Assembly (NCBI GenBank): GCA_013202285.1
Contig: JABMRV010000145.1
Coordinates: forward strand, 1-34,046
Origin: a bacterium
GTDB taxonomy: Bacteria > Electryoneota > AABM5-125-24 > Hatepunaeales > Hatepunaeaceae
Direction: 5' to 3'
Length of the DNA: 34,046 nt
The position numbers and the translations under genes are program-made. The notes beneath the pieces are model-generated. The model had not been told where the DNA came from. It saw only the letters and a program-made list of their open reading frames with translations, and ran no database searches. Of this stretch, positions 15,982 through 24,224 are shown in pieces (within the stretch, counting starts at the first letter, position 1; the number at the start of each line of letters is the position of its first letter).

Positions 15982-16070
15982 TTTATGCTCCCGAGTTTAT
16001 TCTTATAACGGTCGTCAATCCGCTGTGGTTGGCGACATTATATTAATATTCTAATAATCTGATATTTGTA

Positions 16071-16094
16071 CTGTCAACCGCGGCGGGTTGACAG
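16071..16094. repeat. Perfect 9-bp palindrome upstream of the Trm112-like gene
   Basis: CTGTCAACC and GGTTGACAG are separated by six bases (GCGGCG). It lies between the thioesterase stop (16142) and the Trm112-like start (15981). No T-run follows on the minus strand, so a terminator is not supported. The minus-strand arm contains a TTGACA that could serve as a -35 element, but I could not find a convincing -10 at proper spacing. Confidence 0.45.
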
Positions 16095-16141
16095 TCCGTC
16101 AGTCGAGCCGCCTACTGGCGAATCGGGTTTCAAATGCAGGA

Positions 16142-16570
16142 TTAACTTGGCGAATCAATCGCGTTCAGTTTTTCTTTCAATCCTTCAGGTATTCGGGTTA
16201 CTTTGTTCCGGTTGTCTATAAAGCAGTGCGAGGTGCTGCCACTGCAGAGCGGCTCGGATTCATTATCCCTGCATATCTTGTATTCAAATGTTATTCTGCT
16301 GCTTCCCCAGCCGGTCGGTCGAATTATAATATTAAGCAGATCATCGTAATATGCCGGTTTATGATAATTGAGTCTTGCTTCAATCACCACAAGGGTGTAT
16401 CCACTGTCTTCAATCTCCTTGTAGGGTTTCCAGAAATTGCGAACCCAGTCCGATCTGGCGAGTTCGAAGTATTCAAGATAAATAACATGATACAACAGAC
16501 CCATTCTATCTACTTCGCTGTATCTGACCCGGACGGTTGTCGTCTGACTTCCCTCTAACCTTCGTTCCAT
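16142..16570 (-). CDS. YbgC/FadM-like acyl-CoA thioesterase
   Basis: Hotdog-fold protein of 142 residues, typical for the 4-hydroxybenzoyl-CoA thioesterase/YbgC family. Such enzymes hydrolyse acyl-CoA thioesters in the cytoplasm; YbgC is often tied to the Tol-Pal system, but no tol genes are present here. The family signature YSEVDRMGLLYHVIYLEYFELAR includes the catalytic Asp21 and the conserved YH..YL.YFE run. The later stretch EARLNYHKPAYYDDLL matches the canonical substrate-pocket segment. The ATG at 16570 overlaps the end of accA by 16 bases, so the two are translationally linked, in keeping with a lipid-metabolism pairing. The exact substrate cannot be inferred. Confidence 0.85.
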   Translation of the reverse strand: MERRLEGSQTTTVRVRYSEVDRMGLLYHVIYLEYFELARSDWVRNFWKPYKEIEDSGYTLVVIEARLNYHKPAYYDDLLNIIIRPTGWGSSRITFEYKICRDNESEPLCSGSTSHCFIDNRNKVTRIPEGLKEKLNAIDSPS

Positions 16571-17514
16571 TCGCCAATCTCCAGGTATTTTTCGATGCGT
16601 TTCTCGATCCGTTCGTTGTACGTCATTGTTGACAGTTCATCCAGCGCTCCGGTTACCGTTTCAGCAATCCTTGCAGCGACCAGTCCGGGATCGTGATGAG
16701 CGCCGCCCAGAGGTTCTTCGATTATTTCATCGATGATGCCGAATTTCAGCAGATCAGGAGCGGTGATCTTCATGGCATCTGCGGCTTTTGAAGCATGCGA
16801 TGCATCTCGATAAAGGATGGAAGCGCAACCCTCCGGACTGATGACGGAATAGACGGCGTATTGCAGCATATACACACGGTCGGCAACAGCGAGAGCCAGG
16901 GCGCCGCCGGAACCTCCTTCGCCGATAACAACTGCTATGATCGGAACTTTGAGATTTGCCATGGCAAGAAGATTTTCAGCGATAGCGGACGCCTGTCCGC
17001 GTTCCTCGGCTCCAAGTCCCGGATATGCGCCAGGTGTGTCTATCAGAGTTATAACCGGCAGGTTGAATTTCTCAGCGAGTCTCATGATCCGCAATGCTTT
17101 ACGATACCCTTCCGGGTGAGACATGCCGAAATTGCGTCTGATGTTATCCTTGGTGCCGCGTCCCTTCTGGTGACCGATGATAGCTACCGACCTCTCGCCC
17201 CAGTGCGCCAGTCCGGCAACAATTGCTTCATCGTCGCTGAAGGTTCTGTCACCTTTCAACTCGATGAAATTCTTGGTAATGAGATCGATGTAATCCAGTG
17301 TATAAGGGCGATTCGGGTGCCTTGCCAGTTGAACATACTGCCACCTTGACAGCTTGCTGTAAATATCGCGGTGCATCTTCTCAGCCTTCTTGCGCAACTT
17401 GGCAATCTCCTTCTCAAGGCTGATATTACCGTCCTGTGGGGTTTTCTCCAGTTCGTTTATTTTGAACTCGAGTGCTCGCAGCGGCTTTTCAAATTCTAAT
17501 ATAAAATCCTTCAT
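16555..17514 (-). CDS. accA: Acetyl-CoA carboxylase carboxyltransferase subunit alpha
   Basis: Protein of 319 residues, the normal AccA length. With AccD it transfers carboxyl from biotin-BCCP to acetyl-CoA, giving malonyl-CoA for fatty acid synthesis. The start FILEFEKPLRALEFKINEL is typical, as are ARHPNRPYTLDYI, GHQKGRGTK, the FGMSHPEGYRKALR segment and the oxyanion-hole region IGEGGSGGALALAVAD. PEGCASILYRD and MKITAPDLL follow at the expected places. The ATG overlaps the stop of the upstream glycosyltransferase by one base (TGATG), so it is inside the operon. accD is not in the window. Cytoplasmic housekeeping enzyme. Confidence 0.95.
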   Translation of the reverse strand: MKDFILEFEKPLRALEFKINELEKTPQDGNISLEKEIAKLRKKAEKMHRDIYSKLSRWQYVQLARHPNRPYTLDYIDLITKNFIELKGDRTFSDDEAIVAGLAHWGERSVAIIGHQKGRGTKDNIRRNFGMSHPEGYRKALRIMRLAEKFNLPVITLIDTPGAYPGLGAEERGQASAIAENLLAMANLKVPIIAVVIGEGGSGGALALAVADRVYMLQYAVYSVISPEGCASILYRDASHASKAADAMKITAPDLLKFGIIDEIIEEPLGGAHHDPGLVAARIAETVTGALDELSTMTYNERIEKRIEKYLEIGEWNEG

Positions 17515-19169
17515 CAGCGTTTATTAAAGAGGGTTGAAATTTTCTTGAGTGACCGCCCTAATCCGCGGGGCGACAGATAGTCCAGCGAAAGAAGCTGCAG
17601 CCTGCCGTCAGGTTGAACAGGGCTGTCGGGAGCGATCAGCTTGAAGTTCACACCGCGCTTTTTGCCTGCCTGACTGATCAGTTCCAAAACACGAAGATGA
17701 TCGACCTGATCATGTGCAAACAGAACCTCCTCAATCTCTTCCTGCTGGACGAGACGTGCCAGGTCATTTTCACCGCCGAGTACCGGTGTACCATCGATAA
17801 GGCTGCCGACTAATTTCTCATCTGGATCGATGAATCCAACCGGACGATATGGGAGATCGGGAGATTCCTTGATCTGCGAAACGATCTTTCGACTGTGATC
17901 ACCGACTCCCACAATGAGCGTTCGTCGCTGGTAAAACCTTTGCCAGGCTCCAGTTCTCATCAGTTTACTCAGAGTGATACGCCAGGCGAAGATATAGAAC
18001 GCTCCAGCTAACAGCCCGAAGAGGATTACCTTTCTTGAATAAGCAAACTGTTGAAAAAAGTACTTGAAACTGCTGTTAACCAGGAAACCGTTCAACATTC
18101 CCAGGATAAGTGGAACGGATTGACCTCTCCTGAAGGTGTAAGCGCCGAATCCTGCCAGCGAAGCCGTCCATACTGTTGCTTGTACTATCAGAGAGAAAGC
18201 GACAGGTAGCGTCAATCCGACGTCTCCCCAGCGGAGCCATCTACCGAGAGCCAGTATCGCCAGAAAACCACACCAGTCAACTGTCAGCCAGATCCATCGT
18301 TGCCATATTTTCTTCAGCCTGACTGCGGCTCCAGCGAGAAAAATCCCAAGATCGATCAATTGATGTCCACCCAGAGGATAACGTGACTTAAAGTGCTTCT
18401 CGACGAAAAGATGCATTGCACCGTAGAAGGCTTGATCCCTGTTGATATTACTGCGGCGCGTCGATTCGCCTCTGAAATGCACGATTTTCGTAACCGGGGC
18501 GTAATGCACCTCCCAATCCGCCTGCTTCATCCGAAAGCACCAGTCTATATCCTCACCGAACATGAAGTAATCTTCATCGAAACCACCGACTTCCCGGTAG
18601 GTTTCCATACGCACCATCATGCATGAACCGACCAGTGAATCTATCAAGGCAGGTTTATCTGGATCGAGATAGAGCAAGTCATAGCGACCGAACAGTTTGC
18701 TCTTGGGGAATAACCGTGCGAGACCGGAAAAACGGCTGAACGCCACCCATGGTGTAGGGAATCCGCGTTTGGAGGTAGTGTCGAAACTTCCTTCGCGCGT
18801 CAATATCTTCGGACCGACCGCCCCGGCACGGGGATGGTCGTCCATGTACTGCACCAGTGATTGAAGGGTATCCTCACCGACAAGCGTGTCTGGATTGAGC
18901 ACCAGAATGTATTTCCCGCGTGCTTGAGATAGAGCAATATTGTTTGCCCTGCCGAAACCGAGGTTCTCACCGTTATCGATGAAAATAACCTGCGGGAAGA
19001 GTGGCTTCAGGTATTCGACAGAGCCGTCGGTCGATCCGTTATCAACCAGGAAAATCTCAGTTGATAGTGAGCCGGCAGCGGCTTCCACTGAACGGAGGCA
19101 CTGCTCTGCGAAGTGTTTTACATTGTAGTTGACAATTATGATTGAAACGTCAACTGTGGACGGGTTCAT
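17514..19169 (-). CDS. GT2 glycosyltransferase fused to membrane and CoA_binding_3-like domains
   Basis: Protein of 551 residues with an unusual domain chain. Residues about 5-235 are a WbbL/rhamnosyltransferase-like GT2 domain (SIIIVNYN, VDNGSTDGS, NLGFGRANN, LNPDT as the metal-binding motif, GGFDEDYFMFGEDIDW). Four hydrophobic segments follow (about 270-410). The last part is a Rossmann-like domain starting LIVGVGDHSRKIV and continuing PVGFIDPDE..GTPVLGG, the CoA_binding_3-type module normally found in front of polyprenyl-phosphate sugar transferases. The sugar-transferase catalytic domain itself is missing. I moved the start to the ATG at 19169, just before VDVSIII, because a farther upstream ATG would overlap the mannose synthase gene by 101 bases; the overlap is now 20 bases. 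Likely role: surface glycan assembly at the inner membrane. Confidence 0.8.
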   Translation of the reverse strand: MNPSTVDVSIIIVNYNVKHFAEQCLRSVEAAAGSLSTEIFLVDNGSTDGSVEYLKPLFPQVIFIDNGENLGFGRANNIALSQARGKYILVLNPDTLVGEDTLQSLVQYMDDHPRAGAVGPKILTREGSFDTTSKRGFPTPWVAFSRFSGLARLFPKSKLFGRYDLLYLDPDKPALIDSLVGSCMMVRMETYREVGGFDEDYFMFGEDIDWCFRMKQADWEVHYAPVTKIVHFRGESTRRSNINRDQAFYGAMHLFVEKHFKSRYPLGGHQLIDLGIFLAGAAVRLKKIWQRWIWLTVDWCGFLAILALGRWLRWGDVGLTLPVAFSLIVQATVWTASLAGFGAYTFRRGQSVPLILGMLNGFLVNSSFKYFFQQFAYSRKVILFGLLAGAFYIFAWRITLSKLMRTGAWQRFYQRRTLIVGVGDHSRKIVSQIKESPDLPYRPVGFIDPDEKLVGSLIDGTPVLGGENDLARLVQQEEIEEVLFAHDQVDHLRVLELISQAGKKRGVNFKLIAPDSPVQPDGRLQLLSLDYLSPRGLGRSLKKISTLFNKR

Positions 19170-19956
19170 CGACTGATTCGCGTTTCTTGGGGCGGCGGAA
19201 AAATCCGGCGATACCGAGCTTCCATACTTCCAGAACAGCTTCCCTGACAATTGATTTTGACATCTTTGACTGTCCGATAGTTCTATCGACGAATATTATC
19301 GGAATCTCAGTTATGCGGAAACCTTCCATCCAGGTTCTCCAATTCATCTCGATTTGGAAAGCGTATCCACCCGATCTGACATCGTCGAGGTTTATTGCTT
19401 CGAGGACTTCTCGTCTGAAGCACTTATATCCGCTCGTAGTATCCCTGATGCTCAATCGGGTAATAAGGCGAGTGTAGATGGATGCGGTGTAGCTCAACAG
19501 CAATCTTCTCAGTGGCCAGTTTACTACGTTAACTCCCCCGATATATCTTGAACCGATCACCAGATCAGCGTCCTTTATCGCCATCAGAAAATTCGGGATC
19601 TCGTCAGGGTCATGTGAGAGGTCGGCGTCCATTTCAAAGATATAGCTGTAACCATGTTCCAGGGCATATTTGAAACCTTCGATGTAAGCGGTACCGAGAC
19701 CGAGTTTGCCCTGTCGTTGTATCAGATGAAGACGTGGTTCCACTCCCTGCAGTTCCTTCACGAGATCGCCGGTACCATCAGGGGAGTTGTCATCGATAAC
19801 CAATACATTGAGATCCTCAACTACTGTCAGAACACGTTGAATTACTTCAGTAACGTTTTCGCGTTCATTGTAGGTCGGAATTATTACCAGTGATTCGGCT
19901 GACTTTTGAACATGTACTGAGACATGTTCTTCCTTCAACATATTCTTGCTGTTCAT
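19150..19956 (-). CDS. Polyprenyl-phosphate mannose synthase (Dpm1-like GT2)
   Basis: GT2 protein of 268 residues. It is predicted to move mannose from GDP-mannose onto a polyprenyl phosphate on the cytoplasmic face. Landmarks are VIIPTYNERENV, VIDDNSPDGTG, the metal-binding EMDADLSHDP, IGSRYIGGV, TSGYKCFRREVL and the C-terminal QSKMS motif, all characteristic of dolichol-phosphate mannosyltransferase Dpm1. There is no C-terminal transmembrane domain, so it is the short soluble or peripheral form. The ATG at 19956 overlaps the rmlD-like stop by four bases (ATGA). Its product would be the natural donor for the DUF2723 GT-C protein encoded farther upstream in the same block; glucose instead of mannose cannot be excluded. 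Confidence 0.87.
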   Translation of the reverse strand: MNSKNMLKEEHVSVHVQKSAESLVIIPTYNERENVTEVIQRVLTVVEDLNVLVIDDNSPDGTGDLVKELQGVEPRLHLIQRQGKLGLGTAYIEGFKYALEHGYSYIFEMDADLSHDPDEIPNFLMAIKDADLVIGSRYIGGVNVVNWPLRRLLLSYTASIYTRLITRLSIRDTTSGYKCFRREVLEAINLDDVRSGGYAFQIEMNWRTWMEGFRITEIPIIFVDRTIGQSKMSKSIVREAVLEVWKLGIAGFFRRPKKRESVDEPVHS

Positions 19957-20867
19957 TTACTCATCGCCTGCTTTAACTCATTTTCCTGCTGTTTGTAAAG
20001 TACTAATGAATCTTCCGCATCTCGGAATTTAATGTAAAGTTCTCTTTCAGCCTTGTGTACCTCGATACCGGATCGCATCGGACGTTTAGCGGGTTGACGG
20101 AGCTTCGATGTTGCGATAGGAATAATAAGTTCGCTGTTAAGATCGAACAGTTCTGCAATTTTCAGAGCAAACTCGTAGCGCGTCATGAAACCCTGACCGG
20201 CGATGTTGTATATTCCCTCGCGATCAAGCGTTATCAACCTGTCAATGCCGGAAGCAAGGTCATCGACAATAGTCGAATTACCCCACTGATCGTCAACGAT
20301 TCGAACATTTTTCCTCTTGCGGAGTTGATCCAACAGCCAGGTCACAAAACTCGACCGGACTTTTATACCGTTGCCGTATAGAACAATTGTACGTACCACT
20401 GCCCAGTTCAAGCCGCTTCCACGAACGATGTTCTCAGCAGCTAATTTGGATCGACCGTAATACCCGATGGGATTTGGAAGATCATTCTCATCATAAGGTC
20501 CATTTTTCCCGTCAAACACATAATCGCTGGATATGAATATGACTTTTGAACCGATCTTCCCGGCAGCGGTTACGATCTGATCAGTGGTTACAACATTAAC
20601 ATTCCAGCACAGTTCCTTCTCCATCTCACACCTGTCAACCTCGGTCATCGCTGCGGTGTGAACGATGATCTGCGGTTTAAGACTGCGGATGGTTCCTATA
20701 GTCGTTTTTCGGTTTGTCAGGTCATGTTTGAGATACTCATGCGGCACATTCTTCACCAGGTTTTCGTCACCGAGATCGATTCCAATGAGTTGCGTCTGAT
20801 CCTTGTTAAGCTGATTCAGCAGTTTCTGACCGAGCAGACCGTTTGATCCTGTAATGAGAATTCGCAT
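19953..20867 (-). CDS. rmlD: dTDP-4-dehydrorhamnose reductase-like SDR
   Basis: Extended short-chain reductase of 304 residues that probably reduces dTDP-4-keto-L-rhamnose to dTDP-L-rhamnose. The start MRILITGSNGLLGQKLL holds the nucleotide-binding glycine motif. HTAAMTEVDRCE, SSDYVFDG and the catalytic YGRSKLAAE (Tyr and Lys) follow, then RTIVLYG and the C-terminal RPMRSGIEVHKAERELY, all typical of RmlD. I use the ATG at 20867, which starts seven bases after the purE stop; a longer reading overlaps purE and adds residues not expected before the Rossmann strand. rmlB is at 32925 on the other strand; rmlA and rmlC are not seen, so the rhamnose pathway is incomplete within the window. Confidence 0.83.
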   Translation of the reverse strand: MRILITGSNGLLGQKLLNQLNKDQTQLIGIDLGDENLVKNVPHEYLKHDLTNRKTTIGTIRSLKPQIIVHTAAMTEVDRCEMEKELCWNVNVVTTDQIVTAAGKIGSKVIFISSDYVFDGKNGPYDENDLPNPIGYYGRSKLAAENIVRGSGLNWAVVRTIVLYGNGIKVRSSFVTWLLDQLRKRKNVRIVDDQWGNSTIVDDLASGIDRLITLDREGIYNIAGQGFMTRYEFALKIAELFDLNSELIIPIATSKLRQPAKRPMRSGIEVHKAERELYIKFRDAEDSLVLYKQQENELKQAMSK

Positions 20868-20874
20868 GAGATAC

Positions 20875-21348
20875 TTACTTAACCGGCAGCTTTGAGCCAA
20901 TTGAGCGGAATGTGACAAGTTTTTCGTGAATTTCCGGACTCGAAAGGCTGAATAGTCTGGCGCAGAATAGAGCGCTGTTTACAGCTCCCGCCCTACCAAC
21001 GGCAAAGGTGGCGACGGGAACGCCGGAAGGCATCTGGACTGTTGAGAGTAGGGCATCCATGCCATCTCCTATGCCGCCGCTCAGTGGAACACCGATCACC
21101 GGTAAATCGCTGTGAGCCGCGCATGCTCCGGCAAGGTGTGCCGCCATGCCTGCTCCGCAGATTATCGCAGAGTAGCCTTCTTTCCTGGCGTTTGCAGCCA
21201 TTTCAGCGGTCTGGACTGGATTGCGGTGTGCAGAGGAGACCATGATATCGACACTGATCTCGAAGTACTCGAAGTAAGGCAGGGAAGTCTCCATAACTTC
21301 GCGATCACTCTCTGAACCGATAAGTATCTGAACTTTGTACTTTTCCAT
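20875..21348 (-). CDS. purE: N5-carboxyaminoimidazole ribonucleotide mutase PurE
   Basis: Protein of 157 residues, standard length. PurE converts N5-CAIR to CAIR in purine synthesis. Nucleotide-binding motif GSESD is at residues 11-15, the catalytic SAHRNP (His41) follows, then GAGMAAHLAG (65-74), PVIGVPLSGG and MPSGVPVATFAVG. The SAHRNP and AGMAAHL motifs indicate class I (mutase) rather than class II. A matching purK is not in the window. It lies six bases after the DUF4837 gene and seven before the rmlD-like gene, so it is within the operon. AAGAGA sits just before the ATG as ribosome binding site. Confidence 0.95.
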   Translation of the reverse strand: MEKYKVQILIGSESDREVMETSLPYFEYFEISVDIMVSSAHRNPVQTAEMAANARKEGYSAIICGAGMAAHLAGACAAHSDLPVIGVPLSGGIGDGMDALLSTVQMPSGVPVATFAVGRAGAVNSALFCARLFSLSSPEIHEKLVTFRSIGSKLPVK

Positions 21349-21354
21349 TTTCTC

Positions 21355-22371
21355 TTAATTAAATGTAATTTCAAATGTACGGAGTATTGTATCAAGCTGC
21401 CATAAATAGGGCATCTTTGCTGTTCCCGGTGAGAATACCGCTCCATCGATTATAAAATAGAGGTTTTTCTCCGGAATTCCAATTCCGTAAGTAATGAAAG
21501 GTCCGCCTCCGATAGGTCCTTCCGTAGCCCAGATACCTCTGATCTGAACAGCCTGTCGTCCGTCAAAGCCGGTCTCTTCCCAAATCCAGTGATCGTCATA
21601 GGTCATTACCGGATCGCGAAAACTTGCGCCAATTGACTTCCGGCGTTCATAAATGAGTTCCGGTGTTATGGATTCAGCGTTATTCATCTCACCCCAGGCA
21701 ATGGTTATCCACCTGTCAGGATAATGGCGTATAAACCTTATGAAGCCCAGGCTGTCATTCTGCCGGGAGGGGATGTAATCGGGCTGCAGGTGTATTCTGA
21801 AACCTGAATCGCTCCCCAATCTGTGCTCGAAAAGGCTGTTTTTATAACGTCGTATATAATTATCTACAAGGCGGTCATACTCGAAATCCATCGCCCAACT
21901 ATACAACGAATCGATCCATTTGTCAACCCGTTCTCCCAGTTCACGTTGATTCCTTCCCACAACTATCAGCATCATCTGGCGTCGAGCCCAGGGATCAGGT
22001 CGTTTGAAGACTTCATATTCTCCATTGTCAACGCCTTCTTTTACTTCAGGCGTTAACATTCGACGCACTAAGTCGGCTGTTGGTCCGTCACCGTTAAGGC
22101 TTGCGGTCAATAGTAGCAGCGGCTTTCTCGTATGATCCTTAACTGTATTCCCGTCCGACCAGATTATCTCAAACAGCGGTTCAGGCTGGGGAACTCCTAT
22201 CATTCGTCCGAATTTGGTTTCGACAAACTTGCTGATAATCGGACGGTCGAACTCATCCGCTACGACTACCAGCATACCGCCGTCACCAACAGAGAACGGT
22301 TTACTGGAACATCCTGATAGTGAAACAGCAAGCCAGATAAGAACTGGCGTGATAATGAATTGAAGTCTCAA
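21355..22371 (-). CDS. DUF4837-like lipoprotein
   Basis: Protein of 338 residues with a lipoprotein signal peptide. A hydrophobic stretch LIWLAVSLSG is followed by lipobox Cys21 (LSGC) and serines, so it should be lipid-anchored. The mature part contains VVVADEFDRPIISKFVETKFG and a later region with DRWITIAWGE and a QAVQIRGIWATEGP..GPFI segment, the pattern of DUF4837 proteins known from Bacteroidetes and related phyla. No biochemical function is established for the family that I can name. The start is a TTG that overlaps the stop of the upstream methyltransferase (TTGA), an overlap that supports it despite the lack of a Shine-Dalgarno. It is followed six bases later by purE. Confidence 0.75.
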   Translation of the reverse strand: MRLQFIITPVLIWLAVSLSGCSSKPFSVGDGGMLVVVADEFDRPIISKFVETKFGRMIGVPQPEPLFEIIWSDGNTVKDHTRKPLLLLTASLNGDGPTADLVRRMLTPEVKEGVDNGEYEVFKRPDPWARRQMMLIVVGRNQRELGERVDKWIDSLYSWAMDFEYDRLVDNYIRRYKNSLFEHRLGSDSGFRIHLQPDYIPSRQNDSLGFIRFIRHYPDRWITIAWGEMNNAESITPELIYERRKSIGASFRDPVMTYDDHWIWEETGFDGRQAVQIRGIWATEGPIGGGPFITYGIGIPEKNLYFIIDGAVFSPGTAKMPYLWQLDTILRTFEITFN

Positions 22372-23300
22372 GATTTTTTGAAAATGTAGTACATTCCGGA
22401 ATGGTGTCCACTCACAAGACCCCAGAATAAAGAAGTAATAATTGTAAATGTCAGTCGAACGGGTAACAGCAGAATCTGTGAGATACCTTTTGCTTTCTTA
22501 AGTATCAACTCACTGTGGAGGGAGTTATAGAACGTATCAAGCGGCATCATCCCCGACCTGATAAGTTTGAAACCGGTTTTTTGAAGTATCATTTCGAGTT
22601 GAGGAGCAGAGAAATGCCATAGATGGCGCGGTGCATCGAGTGCAACCCACCAGGGACCGTAAAGCCGTGCGTCAAGTGATCGTATATTTGGGAGCGCTAT
22701 TAAAACTGTCCCTTCGGGATCCAGTAAGTGATTAATGGACTCTAACGCTTCCGTTGGGTTTGGCATATGTTCCAGAACATGCCACAGTGTGACAAGTCGA
22801 AATCCGCCGGCTTCAACGCTGACACTGTCCAGATCTCCCGTATGAACCTTGAGCCCGAACCGTTCGCACGCCCATCGGGCTGCTCTTGATTCGGGCTCGA
22901 TACCCTCGACAATGTAATCCTGTGCCAGAATTGCCGGAAACTCACCGGTACCACATCCGATGTCCAGAATCTGCGAGCCGGGCGGAATAAGACGACCGAC
23001 CAGACGTTTTTTCCATGTTAGAGTCCGTTTCCGCGCTGATTCGTAAATTTTATCCAGCAATCTCCGCGGTGACTCCAATGACATGAATGGATCGTAGCCG
23101 TCTTCCTCGTAAAATTTACTCGTATCTCTGGCGGTGGGACGCGGGTTAAGGAAGATTAACCCGCATCTCGAACACCGAACCAGCCGATAGTTGCATAACT
23201 GTGGTTCAAGCAGCCTGTCGCTGCAGTTCAAGTAAGGTATATTGCGTGTATCAACCGGACAAATTGGACAGGATACGTTCTCACAGTGTCCTGACGTCAA
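22368..23300 (-). CDS. Zinc-ribbon class I SAM methyltransferase
   Basis: Protein of 310 residues. The N-terminal 50 residues carry CPIC and CSRCGLIFLNPRP, a four-cysteine ribbon seen in many sugar- or small-molecule C-methyltransferases. The SAM domain has motif I ILDIGCGTGEF (about residues 115-125), GIEPESRAARWA as motif II, and LWHVLEHMPNP, typical of the Methyltransf_23-type fold. The last 40 residues are hydrophobic and may act as a membrane-associated hairpin. The start is a TTG at 23300, the only conventional start that keeps the cysteine ribbon; it has no clear Shine-Dalgarno. Given the neighbours, modification of a glycan precursor is plausible, but the substrate is unknown. Confidence 0.8.
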   Translation of the reverse strand: MTSGHCENVSCPICPVDTRNIPYLNCSDRLLEPQLCNYRLVRCSRCGLIFLNPRPTARDTSKFYEEDGYDPFMSLESPRRLLDKIYESARKRTLTWKKRLVGRLIPPGSQILDIGCGTGEFPAILAQDYIVEGIEPESRAARWACERFGLKVHTGDLDSVSVEAGGFRLVTLWHVLEHMPNPTEALESINHLLDPEGTVLIALPNIRSLDARLYGPWWVALDAPRHLWHFSAPQLEMILQKTGFKLIRSGMMPLDTFYNSLHSELILKKAKGISQILLLPVRLTFTIITSLFWGLVSGHHSGMYYIFKKS

Positions 23301-23308
23301 GGCAATTA

Positions 23309-24175
23309 TTAATAACTACGCCATTTGGAAGACGGTGTGAAATACATCCTGTAGGTTACCTTGGCGAAACCGCCTGTCATATCAAGAGCAAATCTTTTTC
23401 CTATTGCTTCGTTGATATAGACGATTTCGTAAACCTTTTCGTCCGTTGTATCTTCGCCTATCCGGTTGGTTTCTTCTTCATTCAGGAATACAAGTACAAC
23501 TGGGTACCTGATGAAACCTATTTTAGCCACTCTTCCACCCAACTGGAAAGATAGACCAGTGTTGGCACTCAATGGCATTTCGTAACCGAGGGCGAGCGTC
23601 AATCCCAGAGCTTTACCCTTGGCGTCGACGAAACTACCACCACTGAGGTGTGTTCCGGATGCATCCTTTACCAAGTCGATTGAACGGTCGAGTGATGCCG
23701 AGGTAACTGTCGGTCCGATCGCGAACATCAACTCACCCGCTCCCATGGATTTATACCATGTTGGTAAGGCGTATAACTCCCATCCCTTCACGGTCTGTTC
23801 CACCCAGCTCGGATCGAGGTCTTCTCCTTCGGATGTAGAAAGTTGTGTTTCTATCCTGTATTTCTGATCGAATATACCGGGAACTCCGGCGGAAAGTTTG
23901 TTGAAACCAATCTGCCAGCCGAAGTTATCCTCGACCCGGTAGATGATACCTATCCCGAACTGTGAACCGATGTTGATCTTATCATCAGGTTCATCTTTCA
24001 GTCCGATGAAATCGAAGGGGATGTAATCATTGACATCTCCCAACATATAGTATCCACCGCCAAACTGAAGTTCCACACCGTATTTTTTCGGGTGGTCATC
24101 TGTTGCTGACGACACACTTGGTAAGGTGAGGATAAAAACTGAAATTAGTACGAGCTTCCCTACCGTTCTTAGCAT
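23309..24175 (-). CDS. Predicted outer-membrane beta-barrel protein
   Basis: Protein of 288 residues with a signal peptide (LVLISVFILTLPSVSSA, cleavage before TDD). The mature chain begins with YGVELQFGGGYYMLGDV and continues as amphipathic alternating strands with polar loops: FGWQIGFNKL, ELMFAIGPTV, GLTLALGYEM and FAKVTYRMYF. This suggests an eight- to ten-stranded barrel like OmpW/OmpX-type or porin-like FCB proteins. I do not recognise a specific family. The ATG at 24175 has CGGAGG with 8-base spacing, a strong ribosome binding site. It is between a glycosyltransferase and a methyltransferase gene, 49 bases after the former. Confidence 0.65.
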   Translation of the reverse strand: MLRTVGKLVLISVFILTLPSVSSATDDHPKKYGVELQFGGGYYMLGDVNDYIPFDFIGLKDEPDDKINIGSQFGIGIIYRVEDNFGWQIGFNKLSAGVPGIFDQKYRIETQLSTSEGEDLDPSWVEQTVKGWELYALPTWYKSMGAGELMFAIGPTVTSASLDRSIDLVKDASGTHLSGGSFVDAKGKALGLTLALGYEMPLSANTGLSFQLGGRVAKIGFIRYPVVLVFLNEEETNRIGEDTTDEKVYEIVYINEAIGKRFALDMTGGFAKVTYRMYFTPSSKWRSY

Positions 24176-24224
24176 TGTTAATGCCTCCGTTTAATATGTA
24201 CAAAGTGTCTGCGTCAATGGGCAC

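Noticed and set aside
19170-19250. The long reading of the GT2 fusion gene starting at 19250
   Set aside because: It would overlap the mannose synthase gene by 101 bases, and the added residues are not part of the GT2 fold, which begins right after the ATG at 19169.
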